Assembly: GCF_010727945.1 (NCBI RefSeq)
Contig: NZ_AP022569.1
Span: forward strand, 1,488,001 to 1,552,000
Direction of reading: 5' to 3'
Length of the DNA: 64,000 bases
DNA from: Mycobacterium cookii
GTDB lineage: Bacteria; Actinomycetota; Actinomycetes; Mycobacteriales; Mycobacteriaceae
The notes beneath the pieces were generated by a model. The model saw only the letters and a list, made by a program, of their open reading frames with translations, was not told the origin of the DNA and ran no database searches. Shown piece after piece: positions 1 through 10,133 of the stretch (positions are counted from its first letter, which is position 1; each line of letters begins with the position of its first letter). Both the position numbers and the translations under genes were made by a program.

Positions 1-644
1 GTGCGACGCTGACGCCCGGCCTGCAGCAGGTGTTCGGGATGGCCGAGGGTCTGTTGTGTTACACGCGGCCGGGCGACCCGCCGGAATTGGTCGACCACAC
101 CCAGGGCCGGCCGCTGTGCGACGACGACGAACTGCGCGTCGTCGACGACGCCGGCCAGCCGGCGCAGGCCGGTGCCGAAGGAGAACTGCTGGTGCGGGGG
201 CCCTACACCATCAACGGGTATTTCAACGCCGAAGCCGACAACGCCCGCTCGTTCGACCCCGACGGCTTCTACCGCAGCGGCGACCTGGTCCGCACGCACC
301 TCGATGGCTATCTGGAAGTCACCGGCCGGGTGAAAGACGTCATTCATCGCGGCGGCGAAACCGTCGCCGCGGGCGACATCGAAGAGCACCTGCGGGCGCA
401 CCCGTCGATCGGATCGGCCGCAGCCGTCGCGCTGAAGGATCCATATCTTGGCGAAAAAATCTGCGCGGCAGTCGTTTTCACCGGGGCCCCAGTGACGCTG
501 TCGGAGTTGAACGATTTTCTCACCCAACGCGGCGTAGCCACCCACGCTCGACCCGATGTGCTGACCGAGATGACTGCGCTGCCCACCACACCGGTCGGCA
601 AGGTCGACAAGAAGGCCATCGCCCAGCAGTTGCAGTCGGGATAA
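1..644 (+). CDS. mbtA: Salicyl-AMP ligase MbtA, C-terminal part
   Basis: Open from base 3 with no start in the window, so this is the 3' part of a gene entering from the left. It encodes the C-terminal third of an aryl-acid adenylating enzyme, which activates salicylate and loads it on the MbtB carrier at the start of mycobactin synthesis. The FGMAEG motif near the left edge, the YRSGDL motif, the hinge GRVKDVIHRGGE and the C-terminal TPVGKVDKKAI segment with the presumed catalytic Lys are all visible. The family is about 540-565 residues long. mbtI lies 6.6 kb further on, on the other strand, as in other mycobacteria, although here an inserted block separates them. The aryl-acid identity rests on similarity and on mbtI linkage. 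Confidence 0.93.
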   Translation, partial: ATLTPGLQQVFGMAEGLLCYTRPGDPPELVDHTQGRPLCDDDELRVVDDAGQPAQAGAEGELLVRGPYTINGYFNAEADNARSFDPDGFYRSGDLVRTHLDGYLEVTGRVKDVIHRGGETVAAGDIEEHLRAHPSIGSAAAVALKDPYLGEKICAAVVFTGAPVTLSELNDFLTQRGVATHARPDVLTEMTALPTTPVGKVDKKAIAQQLQSG

Positions 645-751
645 CCGGAAATTAAACCTGCGCCTTAAGATTCAGACGAATTCATCGAGTTCGGACAGAG
701 ACGCCTTAGCTTTGGCCACTAGCCTCGAGTTCAATTGCCCGAGGAGGTGAA

Positions 752-925
752 ATGTTGAGATCAAGTCTTGTTAGCACGTCGGTCAGCGACGACAGCACGG
801 CTCGGCGGCCGGTCTTGGCGGGCGTCCTCTCGGTACTCGCCTCCGCCGCCGCCATCCTCGGGTCGGGCGCCGCGATGGCGTCACCGCTGTCGACGGTGCC
901 CCACAACGCCCATCTAGAGGGCTGA
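752..925 (+). CDS. Small secreted peptide, 57 aa
   Basis: ATG at 752 follows a strong SD sequence (GAGGAGGTGA, 741-750). The product has a basic N-terminal region (ARR), a hydrophobic Ala/Leu/Val stretch (about residues 21-42) and an AMA-type signal peptidase site at about residue 42. Cleavage would leave a mature peptide of only about 15 residues containing SPLSTVPHNAHLEG. The frame ends 12 bp inside the tail of the convergent tag gene. It starts 107 bp after mbtA, so it may share that transcript or have its own promoter. I see no convincing IdeR box in the gap. I do not recognise a family. The good SD site and clean signal peptide favour a real gene, but no function can be assigned. Confidence 0.55.
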   Translation: MLRSSLVSTSVSDDSTARRPVLAGVLSVLASAAAILGSGAAMASPLSTVPHNAHLEG

Positions 926-1519
926 GCTCCTAAAACATCCGTCGAAGTGACCGTTCTCGATCCCGACGGTTTGCATGAACGAATGCGCGACGACGGGCCC
1001 GACGAGCCGAAAACCTTTTTCCCGCAACGCTGCCGAAAGAAGATGGGATTCCGGGCTGTCCATCCGGCCGTCAGCCCAGCTCCGCAACGGATAGTGACGC
1101 CGAGGCTGATGGTCCCACGCCAATTGCGCCAACGAGCACGACAACATGACGCGGGCGTTGTGCACCGTCGCTTCGATCTTGCGCCGGTTGCGAATGATGG
1201 AGCGGTCAGCCATCAATCGGTCGACATCCGCGGACGTCATCGCGGCCACTGCGGTTGGCTCGAATTCACTAAACGCTCTGCGGAAGTTGTCCCGCTTGTC
1301 GAAGACGGCCAGCCACGACAGGCCGTTCTCGAAGTACGTCAGCGCGAGCGTTTCGAAAAGCGCCGCCTCGTCGTGCGTCGGCGTACCCCACTCGGCATCG
1401 TGATAACCGGTCAGATCGCGGCCCGTCTCAGTGGCCCAGCGGCAGCGGGTGATTCCGTCGGCGGCGGTGACGACGGTGGGCAGCTGCGGCGGCATGCCGA
1501 TGCCGGCCATGGCCTTCAT
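914..1519 (-). CDS. tag: DNA-3-methyladenine glycosylase I
   Basis: Base-excision repair enzyme that removes 3-methyladenine from alkylated DNA, acting on the chromosome in the cytoplasm. From the ATG at 1519 it is 201 aa. Family landmarks are present: the zinc ligands Cys26 (RCRWA), His40 (GYHDAEWG), His191 and Cys195 (NGHFDGC), and the substrate pocket around Glu64 and Trp69 in a segment typical of TagI. The frame stays open upstream to 1642, but that part overlaps the start of the divergent SnoaL-like gene and looks non-coding. Starts at 1510 and 1495 are also possible because no SD is decisive. It is convergent with the small secreted peptide gene, overlapping it by 12 bp. Confidence 0.9.
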   Translation of the reverse strand: MKAMAGIGMPPQLPTVVTAADGITRCRWATETGRDLTGYHDAEWGTPTHDEAALFETLALTYFENGLSWLAVFDKRDNFRRAFSEFEPTAVAAMTSADVDRLMADRSIIRNRRKIEATVHNARVMLSCSLAQLAWDHQPRRHYPLRSWADGRMDSPESHLLSAALREKGFRLVGPVVAHSFMQTVGIENGHFDGCFRSSAL

Positions 1520-1583
1520 ACCCACGACAATAATCGGCAGCTCAGCTATGTTGAGTCCCGAGCGCCAGGAAAGAAGGACCTCG

Positions 1584-1961
1584 ATGCGGGACGACGAAGT
1601 GCGGGCCGCCTTATCGCGGCATTGGACGGCATCGGATGCCAACGAATTTGAAGCTGAACACGAAATCTATTCCGAGGAAGCGGTTCTCGAGTATCCGCAA
1701 TCGGGTGAGCGGATCCGCGGGCGGCGCAACATCCAGGCGTCGCGCACCGCACAACCGAATGCGAAGCGGTTCACCGTCCGGCGGACCCTGGGTGGCGGCG
1801 ATCTGTGGGTCACCGAGTTGGTGATGACATACGACGACCACCCGTATTACGTCGTCAGCGTCATGGAATTCGACGGCGCCAAGGTCGTTCGTGAGACCCA
1901 GTATTTCGGCGATCCATTCGAGCCGGGGCCATCTCGCGCTCAGTGGGTCGAACCGATGTGA
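1584..1961 (+). CDS. SnoaL-like / NTF2-fold protein
   Basis: 125 aa protein of the nuclear-transport-factor-2 fold (SnoaL-like), a cone-shaped small-molecule pocket used by isomerases, cyclases and ligand-binding proteins. Typical pattern: an N-terminal helix with ALSRHWTA, then YSEEAVLEYPQSGERIRGR (the usual D/E-x-x-x-YPQ-SGE segment of this family), then C-terminal strands ending in ETQYFGDPFEP. ATG at 1584 is preceded by AAGAAGGA (1571-1578). The longer upstream frame starting at 1431 is antisense to tag and was not used. Divergent from tag with a 64 bp gap. The substrate is not predictable. Confidence 0.82.
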   Translation: MRDDEVRAALSRHWTASDANEFEAEHEIYSEEAVLEYPQSGERIRGRRNIQASRTAQPNAKRFTVRRTLGGGDLWVTELVMTYDDHPYYVVSVMEFDGAKVVRETQYFGDPFEPGPSRAQWVEPM

Positions 1962-2031
1962 GACGGACTGAGCGGCGACTCGCCAGACCTTGCCATTGAC
2001 TAATGTCACCATTTTGTGTTGACTCAGTCGC

Positions 2032-3018
2032 ATGACGGACCCAGCGTCGGGCCGCGGATCACTGCGATCGCGTGGTGCAGCCCTCGTCAGCACGCTGACA
2101 TTGCGCCAGATCAGCGCGGTTTTGCCGCCCGAACAGGCCTGGGGGCTCTGGCTGTCACGCCGGATCCTGGCCGGCGTCATGGACGCGTTCGGTCCCCCAC
2201 TGGCCGGCGCCCGCGCTGAGAGGGTCGACGGCGTACTGCCCGACGGTCGTCGAGTGGTCGGCGAATGGGTCCGTGCGCCCGGCGTGCACAGCACCGACAA
2301 TGCGATCTACTTCGTCCACGGCAGCGGCTATGCGCTGTGCTCCCCGCGAACACACCGTCGGCTGACCTCGTGGCTGTCGCGGTTGACCGGCTTACCGGTG
2401 TTCGCCGTCGACTATCGTCTGGCGCCGCGGCACCGCTTCCCCACCGCCGCCCATGACGTGCGGGCGGGATGGGACTGGCTGGTCGGTCACGTGCCGCCGG
2501 AACGTGTTGTCATTGCCGGGGATTCAGCCGGCGGCCATTTGACGGTGGACCTGCTGCTGCAATCGGAGGCCGAAGCCGCCAAAGCCGCTGCGCTGGTGCT
2601 GTTCTCGCCGCTGATCGATCTGACGCTCGGCCTGGCTCGCGTGCGCGAGGCGTTGCGTCGCGACCCAGCCATCCGGGTCTCCGACGCCGCCCGTCTGCTC
2701 GCCTTGTACACCCGCGACGTCGATCCCACGCACGAACGCCTGGCTCTCGACGTGGCCGGCGGGCCTGCGCTACCGCCGACGCTGATCCAGGCCGGTGGCG
2801 CCGAGATGCTGCTCAGCGATGCGAGGCGACTCGCCGCCGATATCCACGCCGGCGGAGGCCGCTGCGAGCTTCAGGTCTGGCCAGACCAAGTGCACGTCTT
2901 CCAGGCGCTGCCACGGTTGTCGCCCGAAGCCGCGAAAGCTATGAGGCACGCGGCGCACTTCATCACAACGTCATTGCGGGCCAGCGATTTTGACGCCATG
3001 GCAGGAAAGGCAGATTGA
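2032..3018 (+). CDS. HSL-family alpha/beta hydrolase (lipase/esterase)
   Basis: 328 aa serine hydrolase of the hormone-sensitive-lipase type. The oxyanion motif is HGSG (residues 96-99, usually HGGG), the nucleophile elbow is GDSAGG with Ser165, and Asp263 (LLSDA) and His288 (DQVHVF) complete the triad. It probably hydrolyses a short or medium chain ester or lactone in the cytoplasm or at the membrane. It is the first gene of a tightly packed five-gene run (hydrolase, SDR, diiron protein, FAD monooxygenase, MerR), with the next start 2 bp after its stop. A hydrolase beside a Baeyer-Villiger-like monooxygenase fits ester or lactone opening. It resembles LipR-type proteins but no gene name can be assigned. 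Confidence 0.88.
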   Translation: MTDPASGRGSLRSRGAALVSTLTLRQISAVLPPEQAWGLWLSRRILAGVMDAFGPPLAGARAERVDGVLPDGRRVVGEWVRAPGVHSTDNAIYFVHGSGYALCSPRTHRRLTSWLSRLTGLPVFAVDYRLAPRHRFPTAAHDVRAGWDWLVGHVPPERVVIAGDSAGGHLTVDLLLQSEAEAAKAAALVLFSPLIDLTLGLARVREALRRDPAIRVSDAARLLALYTRDVDPTHERLALDVAGGPALPPTLIQAGGAEMLLSDARRLAADIHAGGGRCELQVWPDQVHVFQALPRLSPEAAKAMRHAAHFITTSLRASDFDAMAGKAD

Positions 3019-3020
3019 CC

Positions 3021-3869
3021 ATGATCGGACCGTTCGGCAAGTCGCCCAAGGTGAGCCACCACGCTCGTGCGGTGGTGACGGGTGCGGGCAGCGGTATCGG
3101 CGCGGCGTTCGCCGTCGAACTCGCCAAACGTGGCGGTCGGGTCGTGTGCAGCGACATCGACGAAGTCGCCGCGAAGAGGACGGTCAGCGCGATAACCGAC
3201 CTCGGCGCCGACGCGGTCGCAATCGCCTGCGACGTAACCCAACTCGGCGACGTCCAGGAACTGGCCGTCCAGTCGCAGTCCTGGTTCGGAACCACGCCGA
3301 CGCTGGTGATCAACAATGCCGGCGTCGGCTCGGGCGGCGCCCCGATCGGCGAACTTCCCATCGAAGATTGGCAGTGGGTGCTGGGCATCAACCTGTGGGG
3401 ACCCATCCACGGCTGCCACGTCTTCGCGCCGATCCTGCGGTCCGCCGAACCCTCGAACACGCCGCGGGGCATCATCAACGTCGCCTCCGCCGCGGCGTTC
3501 GGCGCCGCGCCCAGCATGGCGGCCTACAACGTCAGCAAGGCCGGTGCGCTGTCGCTGTCGGAGACCTTGGCCGCCGAATTGTCCGGCAGCGGAGTGAAAG
3601 TCACCGCCCTGTGCCCCACCTTCGTCAAGACGAACATACTCGAAGCCGGCCGCATCTCGGCCGAGACGAACCAGTTCGCGCACAGGATCATGCGCTGGAC
3701 TGGCGTGTCGGCGGAAAAAGTCGCGAAGACCTGTCTGGACGCCCACGACCGCGGCGACCTGTACTGCATGCCGCAGCTCGAAGCCAAAATCGGCTGGAGC
3801 ATCAAGCGACTGGTTCCCGGAACGTACACCCGCGCCGTCGGCCTGGTGTCCCGGATCGCCCCGCTCTAA
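3021..3869 (+). CDS. Short-chain dehydrogenase/reductase
   Basis: Classical SDR of about 282 aa using NAD(P)(H). The Rossmann motif TGAGSGIG is near residue 20, the structural NNAG motif near residue 104, and the catalytic Ser-Tyr-Lys set is present (ASAAAFGAAPSMAAYNVSKAG). ATG at 3021 was preferred over a TTG at 3015 in the same frame. AGGAAAGG (3002-3009) could serve either. The long C-terminal part after the catalytic core (IMRWTGVSAEKVAKTCLDAHDRG, then a basic tail) is typical of mycobacterial lipid-linked SDRs. Translationally coupled to the hydrolase upstream and followed after 24 bp by the diiron protein, so it probably oxidises or reduces an alcohol/ketone intermediate of the same pathway. 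Confidence 0.9.
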   Translation: MIGPFGKSPKVSHHARAVVTGAGSGIGAAFAVELAKRGGRVVCSDIDEVAAKRTVSAITDLGADAVAIACDVTQLGDVQELAVQSQSWFGTTPTLVINNAGVGSGGAPIGELPIEDWQWVLGINLWGPIHGCHVFAPILRSAEPSNTPRGIINVASAAAFGAAPSMAAYNVSKAGALSLSETLAAELSGSGVKVTALCPTFVKTNILEAGRISAETNQFAHRIMRWTGVSAEKVAKTCLDAHDRGDLYCMPQLEAKIGWSIKRLVPGTYTRAVGLVSRIAPL

Positions 3870-3893
3870 AGACCCATCCGAAGGAGGACTCCG

Positions 3894-4814
3894 ATGAGTA
3901 TCGACATGGACGCGATGCTGGTGAAGATCAAGGATCGCCAGTGGGCGCTTGCCGACATCGATTGGGACGCACCCGGTGCCGAGACGATCACCGACGAACA
4001 GCGGCCACAGCTCAAGGCGTTCATGGCCGACCTGTGCTGGATCGAGAACATCGGCGCGCGGGGGTTCGCGGCGCTGGCGAAAAAGGCGCCCACACCGACC
4101 ATCGCCCAGATTTATCGCTACTTCCACGCCGAGGAGCAGCGGCACGCCAACGCCGAACTGGCGCTGATGAAGCGGTGGGGCATGCTCGAGGACGGCGAGG
4201 TTCCCGAGCCGAACGTGAACATCCGGCTGGCTATCGACTGGCTGGACCGCTGGGCTGACGACATGCCGCTGTCTCTGCTCGGCACCGTCATCCCGATGCT
4301 CGAAGTCGCGCTGGACGGCGCGCTGCTGAAGTTCCTGCTCGACGAGGTGCACGACCCGGTCTGTCACCAGGTGTTCGAGAAGATCAACAACGACGAATCA
4401 CGGCATCTGGTCGTCGATTTCGAGGTTCTCGACATGATCGGCCACGCGAAGATCCGCCGTCTGCTGATCGACTTCGTCGGTCGCAACGCCACTCCGGGTC
4501 TGATCATCGGCGCGATCATGGGCGCACCGCTGATCAATCGGATCCGCAACGAGATCACCGACATGGGCATGGAGCCCGAGCGGCTTTATCGGGCCGTGAA
4601 ACGATTCAAAGAGCTCGGTGATCGTGGCGAAAAGACCAGCCGGGTGCCGACTTATCGGTTCCTGAGGCGCTACGCCGGAGTGGTCACGAATCCGCGCCAC
4701 CCCTACCACCTGCTGGCGAATTCGATGGTCTGGCTTTCTGATCGGTATCCGCGGCCCCTGCTGCCGTCAGTACCCAGCTGGGTCAAAGAAGTCACCCACG
4801 AGCCGGCGGCCTGA
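3894..4814 (+). CDS. Ferritin-like diiron protein, putative oxygenase
   Basis: 306 aa all-helical protein with the full four-helix diiron ligand pattern: Glu51, Glu81-x-x-His84, Glu136 and Glu167-x-x-His170. This matches carboxylate-bridged diiron oxygenases and desaturase-like enzymes rather than iron-storage ferritins, which are shorter. A very good SD site (GAAGGAGGACTCCG) precedes ATG 3894. In mycobacteria such proteins are often labelled only reductase or hypothetical. It sits between the SDR and the FAD monooxygenase (2 bp gap to the latter), so oxygen-dependent modification of the operon substrate is the likely role. Electron donors could be the ferredoxin encoded at 8.7 kb or housekeeping reductases, which is only inference. 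Confidence 0.82.
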   Translation: MSIDMDAMLVKIKDRQWALADIDWDAPGAETITDEQRPQLKAFMADLCWIENIGARGFAALAKKAPTPTIAQIYRYFHAEEQRHANAELALMKRWGMLEDGEVPEPNVNIRLAIDWLDRWADDMPLSLLGTVIPMLEVALDGALLKFLLDEVHDPVCHQVFEKINNDESRHLVVDFEVLDMIGHAKIRRLLIDFVGRNATPGLIIGAIMGAPLINRIRNEITDMGMEPERLYRAVKRFKELGDRGEKTSRVPTYRFLRRYAGVVTNPRHPYHLLANSMVWLSDRYPRPLLPSVPSWVKEVTHEPAA

Positions 4815-4816
4815 TC

Positions 4817-6309
4817 GTGCCCAACACACACATCTACGACACGCTGATCGTCGGAGCCGGTTTCAGCGGACTCGGCGCCGCGATCAAATTGGTCGAAGCC
4901 GGCGTCGACGACATCGTGATCCTGGAACGCAGCGACCGGGTGGGCGGAACCTGGCGCGACACCAGCTATCCGGGCGCCAGCTGCGACATCCCGTCGCTGC
5001 TGTATTCGTATTCGTTCGTCAAGAACCCGACGTGGTCACGGACCTACTCGCCGGCCGGCGAAATCTGCGAACACATCGAAGACATGGCCGACCGGTTCGA
5101 CATCCGCCGCCACATCCAGTTCGGCCAAGAGGTCACCGGGCTGTCGTTCGACGAGGACGCCGGCGTGTGACCGCAACCACGAAGAGCCGCAAACGCTTTC
5201 GGGCAAGGACCGTCATCCTGGCATCCGGGCCGCTGCCGGACTCCAGCTTCCCCGAGATCCGCGGCATCGACTCCTACACCGGGCACAGGATCCACAGCGC
5301 CCGGTGGGATCACGACTACGACTTCGCCGGAAAGCGGGTCGCGGTGATCGGCACCGGGGCCAGCGCCATCCAGATCATCCCCGAACTGGTCAAGCAGGCC
5401 GACTTCGTCAAGGTCTTCCAGCGAACCCCGGGTTGGGTGCTGCCCCGCGTGGATGTCGCAACACCCCCCGCAGTGCAGAAGGTGTTCGCCAAAGTTCCTG
5501 CCGTGCAACAGCTTGCCCGCCAGGCGTTGTACTGGGGCCACGAGGCCAGCGCCACCGCTCTGGTATGGAACACTCCGGCCACCTCGCTGGTGGCCCGGCT
5601 GGGTCGCCTGCATCTGCACCGGCAGGTCAAAGACCCGTGGCTACGCCGTCAGCTCACCCCCGACTTCACCCCGGGTTGCAAACGGATGCTGGTCTCCAGT
5701 GACTACTACCCCGCGCTGCAGCGCGACAACTGCAAGCTGATCGACTGGCCGATTGCGACCCTGAGCCCCGTCGGCATCCGCACCAGCGACGGCGTCGAAC
5801 ACCACGTGGACTGCATCGTCTTCGCCACCGGCTACGACGTGCACCTGGACGGTCCGCCGTTCCCGGTCACCGGGCTCGGTGGCCGCACGCTGGCTGCCGA
5901 ATGGTCCGGCGGCGCACAGGCTTACAAGAGCGCCAGCGCGCATGGCTATCCGAACCTGTTCTTCACCACAGGTCCCAACTCCGGGCCCGGCCACAACTCG
6001 CTGCTGGTCTACGTCGAAGGCCAGCTCGACTACGCCGTCAGTGGTATCACCACCATCCTGCGCAACGACCTGCGTTACCTCGACGTCCGCCACGACGTCC
6101 AGCGCCGCTACAACGAGCGCCTCCAGCGGCGGCTCACCAAGACGACGTGGATGACGGGTTGCAACAGTTGGTATCTGACCAAGGACGGGTTCAACGCGTC
6201 GATGTACCCAGGTTTCGCGACGCAGTATCTTCGACAGATGCGCGACTTCCGCTACGCCGACTACGACGCGGTCGAACGAACTGCCGCCCGCGTCAGCTCG
6301 TCTGCCTGA
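4817..6309 (+). pseudogene. FAD-containing (Baeyer-Villiger-type) monooxygenase, frameshifted
   Basis: GTG-initiated flavoprotein monooxygenase gene split in two frames. 4817-5170 encodes the FAD-binding N-terminus (GAGFSGLGAA, VGGTWRDTSYPGASCDIPS) and ends at a TGA at 5168-5170. The next frame continues with the rest: the variant fingerprint TGHRIHSARWD, the NADPH motif GTGASAIQ, and FATGYD. One extra G at 5168-5169 (TGTGACC read as TGTGGACC) would restore a Trp-Thr join and an uninterrupted 1494-base frame of 497 aa, a normal length for the family. The downstream part shows no other damage, which favours a recent mutation or a sequencing indel over an old pseudogene. The role would be oxygenation of a ketone, possibly giving an ester for the neighbouring hydrolase. 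Confidence 0.88.
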
Positions 6310-6312
6310 ACG

Positions 6313-8610
<2,298 letters not shown>

Positions 8611-8644
8611 CAACGCGCGGGTATCCCTGTCCGCGCCCAGCCGA

Positions 8645-8836
8645 TCACGACAACGTGATGGCGCCCTCCGGGCAGTTCCGCTGGGCGTCAACCGCCCGCG
8701 CCTCACGCTCACCCGAAACTTCGCCGACGAGCACTATCGAGTGACCGACCTCGTCGGCGTCGAAGATCTCAGGCGCCAAGCTGTAGCAGCGGCCATGACC
8801 GACGCAACGCTCGGCGTCCACATCGACGCGTATCAC
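8645..8836 (-). CDS. Small ferredoxin, [3Fe-4S]/[4Fe-4S] type
   Basis: 63 aa single-cluster ferredoxin of the actinobacterial P450-partner kind. Cys11, Cys17 and Cys55 (NCPEGAI) are present, and the usual second Cys of the CxxCxxC motif is His14 (CVGHGRC), a substitution common in [3Fe-4S] ferredoxins that serve P450s. It is acidic, as expected for electron transfer. Start GTG 8836 overlaps the stop of the P450 gene (GTGA), so the two are translationally coupled and the P450 is almost certainly its redox partner. No ferredoxin reductase gene is seen nearby. Confidence 0.92.
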   Translation of the reverse strand: MIRVDVDAERCVGHGRCYSLAPEIFDADEVGHSIVLVGEVSGEREARAVDAQRNCPEGAITLS

Positions 8837-10005
8837 GTCGGCACCGGGAACGTCAGCGGCAGCGACTCCACCGATCGCAGCGCGGCCGTGTACGTCAACT
8901 GGGTACCGGGCTTGATCTCGTAATCCGGTATGCGGCGGTGGAATTCGCGCAATGCGACCCGCAATTCCATGCGGGCCAGGTGGGAGCCCAGACAGCGGTG
9001 CGGACCGCCGCCGAAGGCCCGGTGCCGGTTCGGGTTGCGGCAGAAGTCGACCAGTTCCGGGTCGGGGAACTCCGCGGGGTCGGTGTTCGCGGCACCCAGC
9101 AACGGGCTGACCCGCTCCCCCTTGCTGATCGGGCAGCCGCCGACCTCGACGTCGTCCATCGCGACGCGGACGACGCCGGGCACCGGTGTCTCCCAGCGCA
9201 GCAACTCCTCGATGGCGCTCGGCAAGATGTCCGGTTGCTCGACGAGCTGATGCCGGTGGTCGGGGTGGCGGGCCAGGTAGACGAAGAAGCAGTCGAGCGA
9301 GTCGGTCACCGTGTCCAGCCCGGCGATCAGGAACAGAAAGCAGATGTCGAGGATCTCCTCATGCGTCAGCGGTCTCCCCTCGACTTTCGCGTCAATCAGC
9401 GAGGACAGCACGTCGTCGCGCGGGCGGGCGATATGGTCCTCGATGGCGCGTTCAAAGTAGTCGTAAATCTGTTGTGCCGCAGGGGCCGTGGCCTCGTGGC
9501 GGCGGTCGTATCCGGATTCGCCCTCCGGGCGGATCACGCCGTCCTTCCACTCCAGAAATTGATCCAGGTCTTCCAGCGGCAGGCCGAGCAACTGCAGAAA
9601 CACCGTGCAGGGCAGCGGGACGGCGAACTCTTCGTGAAAGTCGCATTCACCGCGATCGACGAAGCGGTCGATCATCTCGTTCACCAGCTCGGTGACGCGC
9701 GGTTCACGCTTGGCCATTTCGCGCGGGGTGAAAAGCGGGTCGAGGATACGGCGGTACTTCGCGTGCTCAGGCGGGTCGATCTGCAGTGGAATCAGCGGTC
9801 GCACGTTGCCCAGGTCGACGGCGTCCATGTTGGACGAGAACAGCTCGGTGTGCTTGAGTGCCATCTCGATGTCGGCCAGCCGGCTGAGCACAACCGCTTG
9901 CGGCGACCGGAACACCGGGGTCGACTCGCGCAGCGCCTTGTACATCGGCTGCGGCTCGGCAAGACCCGCCACCGCCTGGTCGACATACCCTTCGGTATCT
10001 GCCAT
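8833..10005 (-). CDS. Cytochrome P450
   Basis: 390 aa soluble haem monooxygenase. The I-helix oxygen-activation motif AGLDTVT, the K-helix ExxR (EELLRWE) and the haem-binding loop FGGGPHRCLGSHLA with the axial Cys338 are all intact. The frame stays open to 10326, but the segment above 10005 runs into the divergent HNH gene and its LexA box, so the ATG at 10005 was chosen. Its SD is weak. The downstream ferredoxin overlaps by 4 bp. The substrate is unknown. Sequence alone does not allow a CYP family number. The location just upstream of mbtI might place it in siderophore chemistry, but the intervening IdeR box and promoter make mbtI a separate transcription unit. Confidence 0.93.
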   Translation of the reverse strand: MADTEGYVDQAVAGLAEPQPMYKALRESTPVFRSPQAVVLSRLADIEMALKHTELFSSNMDAVDLGNVRPLIPLQIDPPEHAKYRRILDPLFTPREMAKREPRVTELVNEMIDRFVDRGECDFHEEFAVPLPCTVFLQLLGLPLEDLDQFLEWKDGVIRPEGESGYDRRHEATAPAAQQIYDYFERAIEDHIARPRDDVLSSLIDAKVEGRPLTHEEILDICFLFLIAGLDTVTDSLDCFFVYLARHPDHRHQLVEQPDILPSAIEELLRWETPVPGVVRVAMDDVEVGGCPISKGERVSPLLGAANTDPAEFPDPELVDFCRNPNRHRAFGGGPHRCLGSHLARMELRVALREFHRRIPDYEIKPGTQLTYTAALRSVESLPLTFPVPT

Positions 10006-10117
10006 CAGGCCAGCCTGACACCAACGGCCGATGCGGGCAGACGATTCAGCAGTTATTTCCGGGGGCCAAACGGCGGATTCATGCTGGCGAACTTCCTGTC
10101 GGTGGACCCCGCTATTA

Positions 10118-10133
10118 TCGAATATATGTTCGA
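10118..10133. promoter_or_regulatory. LexA (SOS) box over the HNH start codon
   Basis: TCGAATATATGTTCGA matches the mycobacterial SOS box TCGAAC-N4-GTTCGA with one mismatch. The ATG used for the DUF222-HNH gene (10126-10128) lies inside the box. LexA-controlled 13E12-family genes are known in mycobacteria, so this is probably a functional damage-responsive operator. It could also touch the promoter of the divergent P450 gene, whose start is 113 bp away. Confidence 0.75.

Noticed and set aside
705..723. IdeR-like sequence TTAGCTTTGGC before the small secreted peptide
   Set aside because: Only about 10 of 19 consensus positions match and the right half is absent.
8938..10125. N-terminal extension of the HNH frame to 885 codons
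   Set aside because: It lies antisense to the intact P450 gene and lacks any DUF222 similarity; the real start is at the LexA box.
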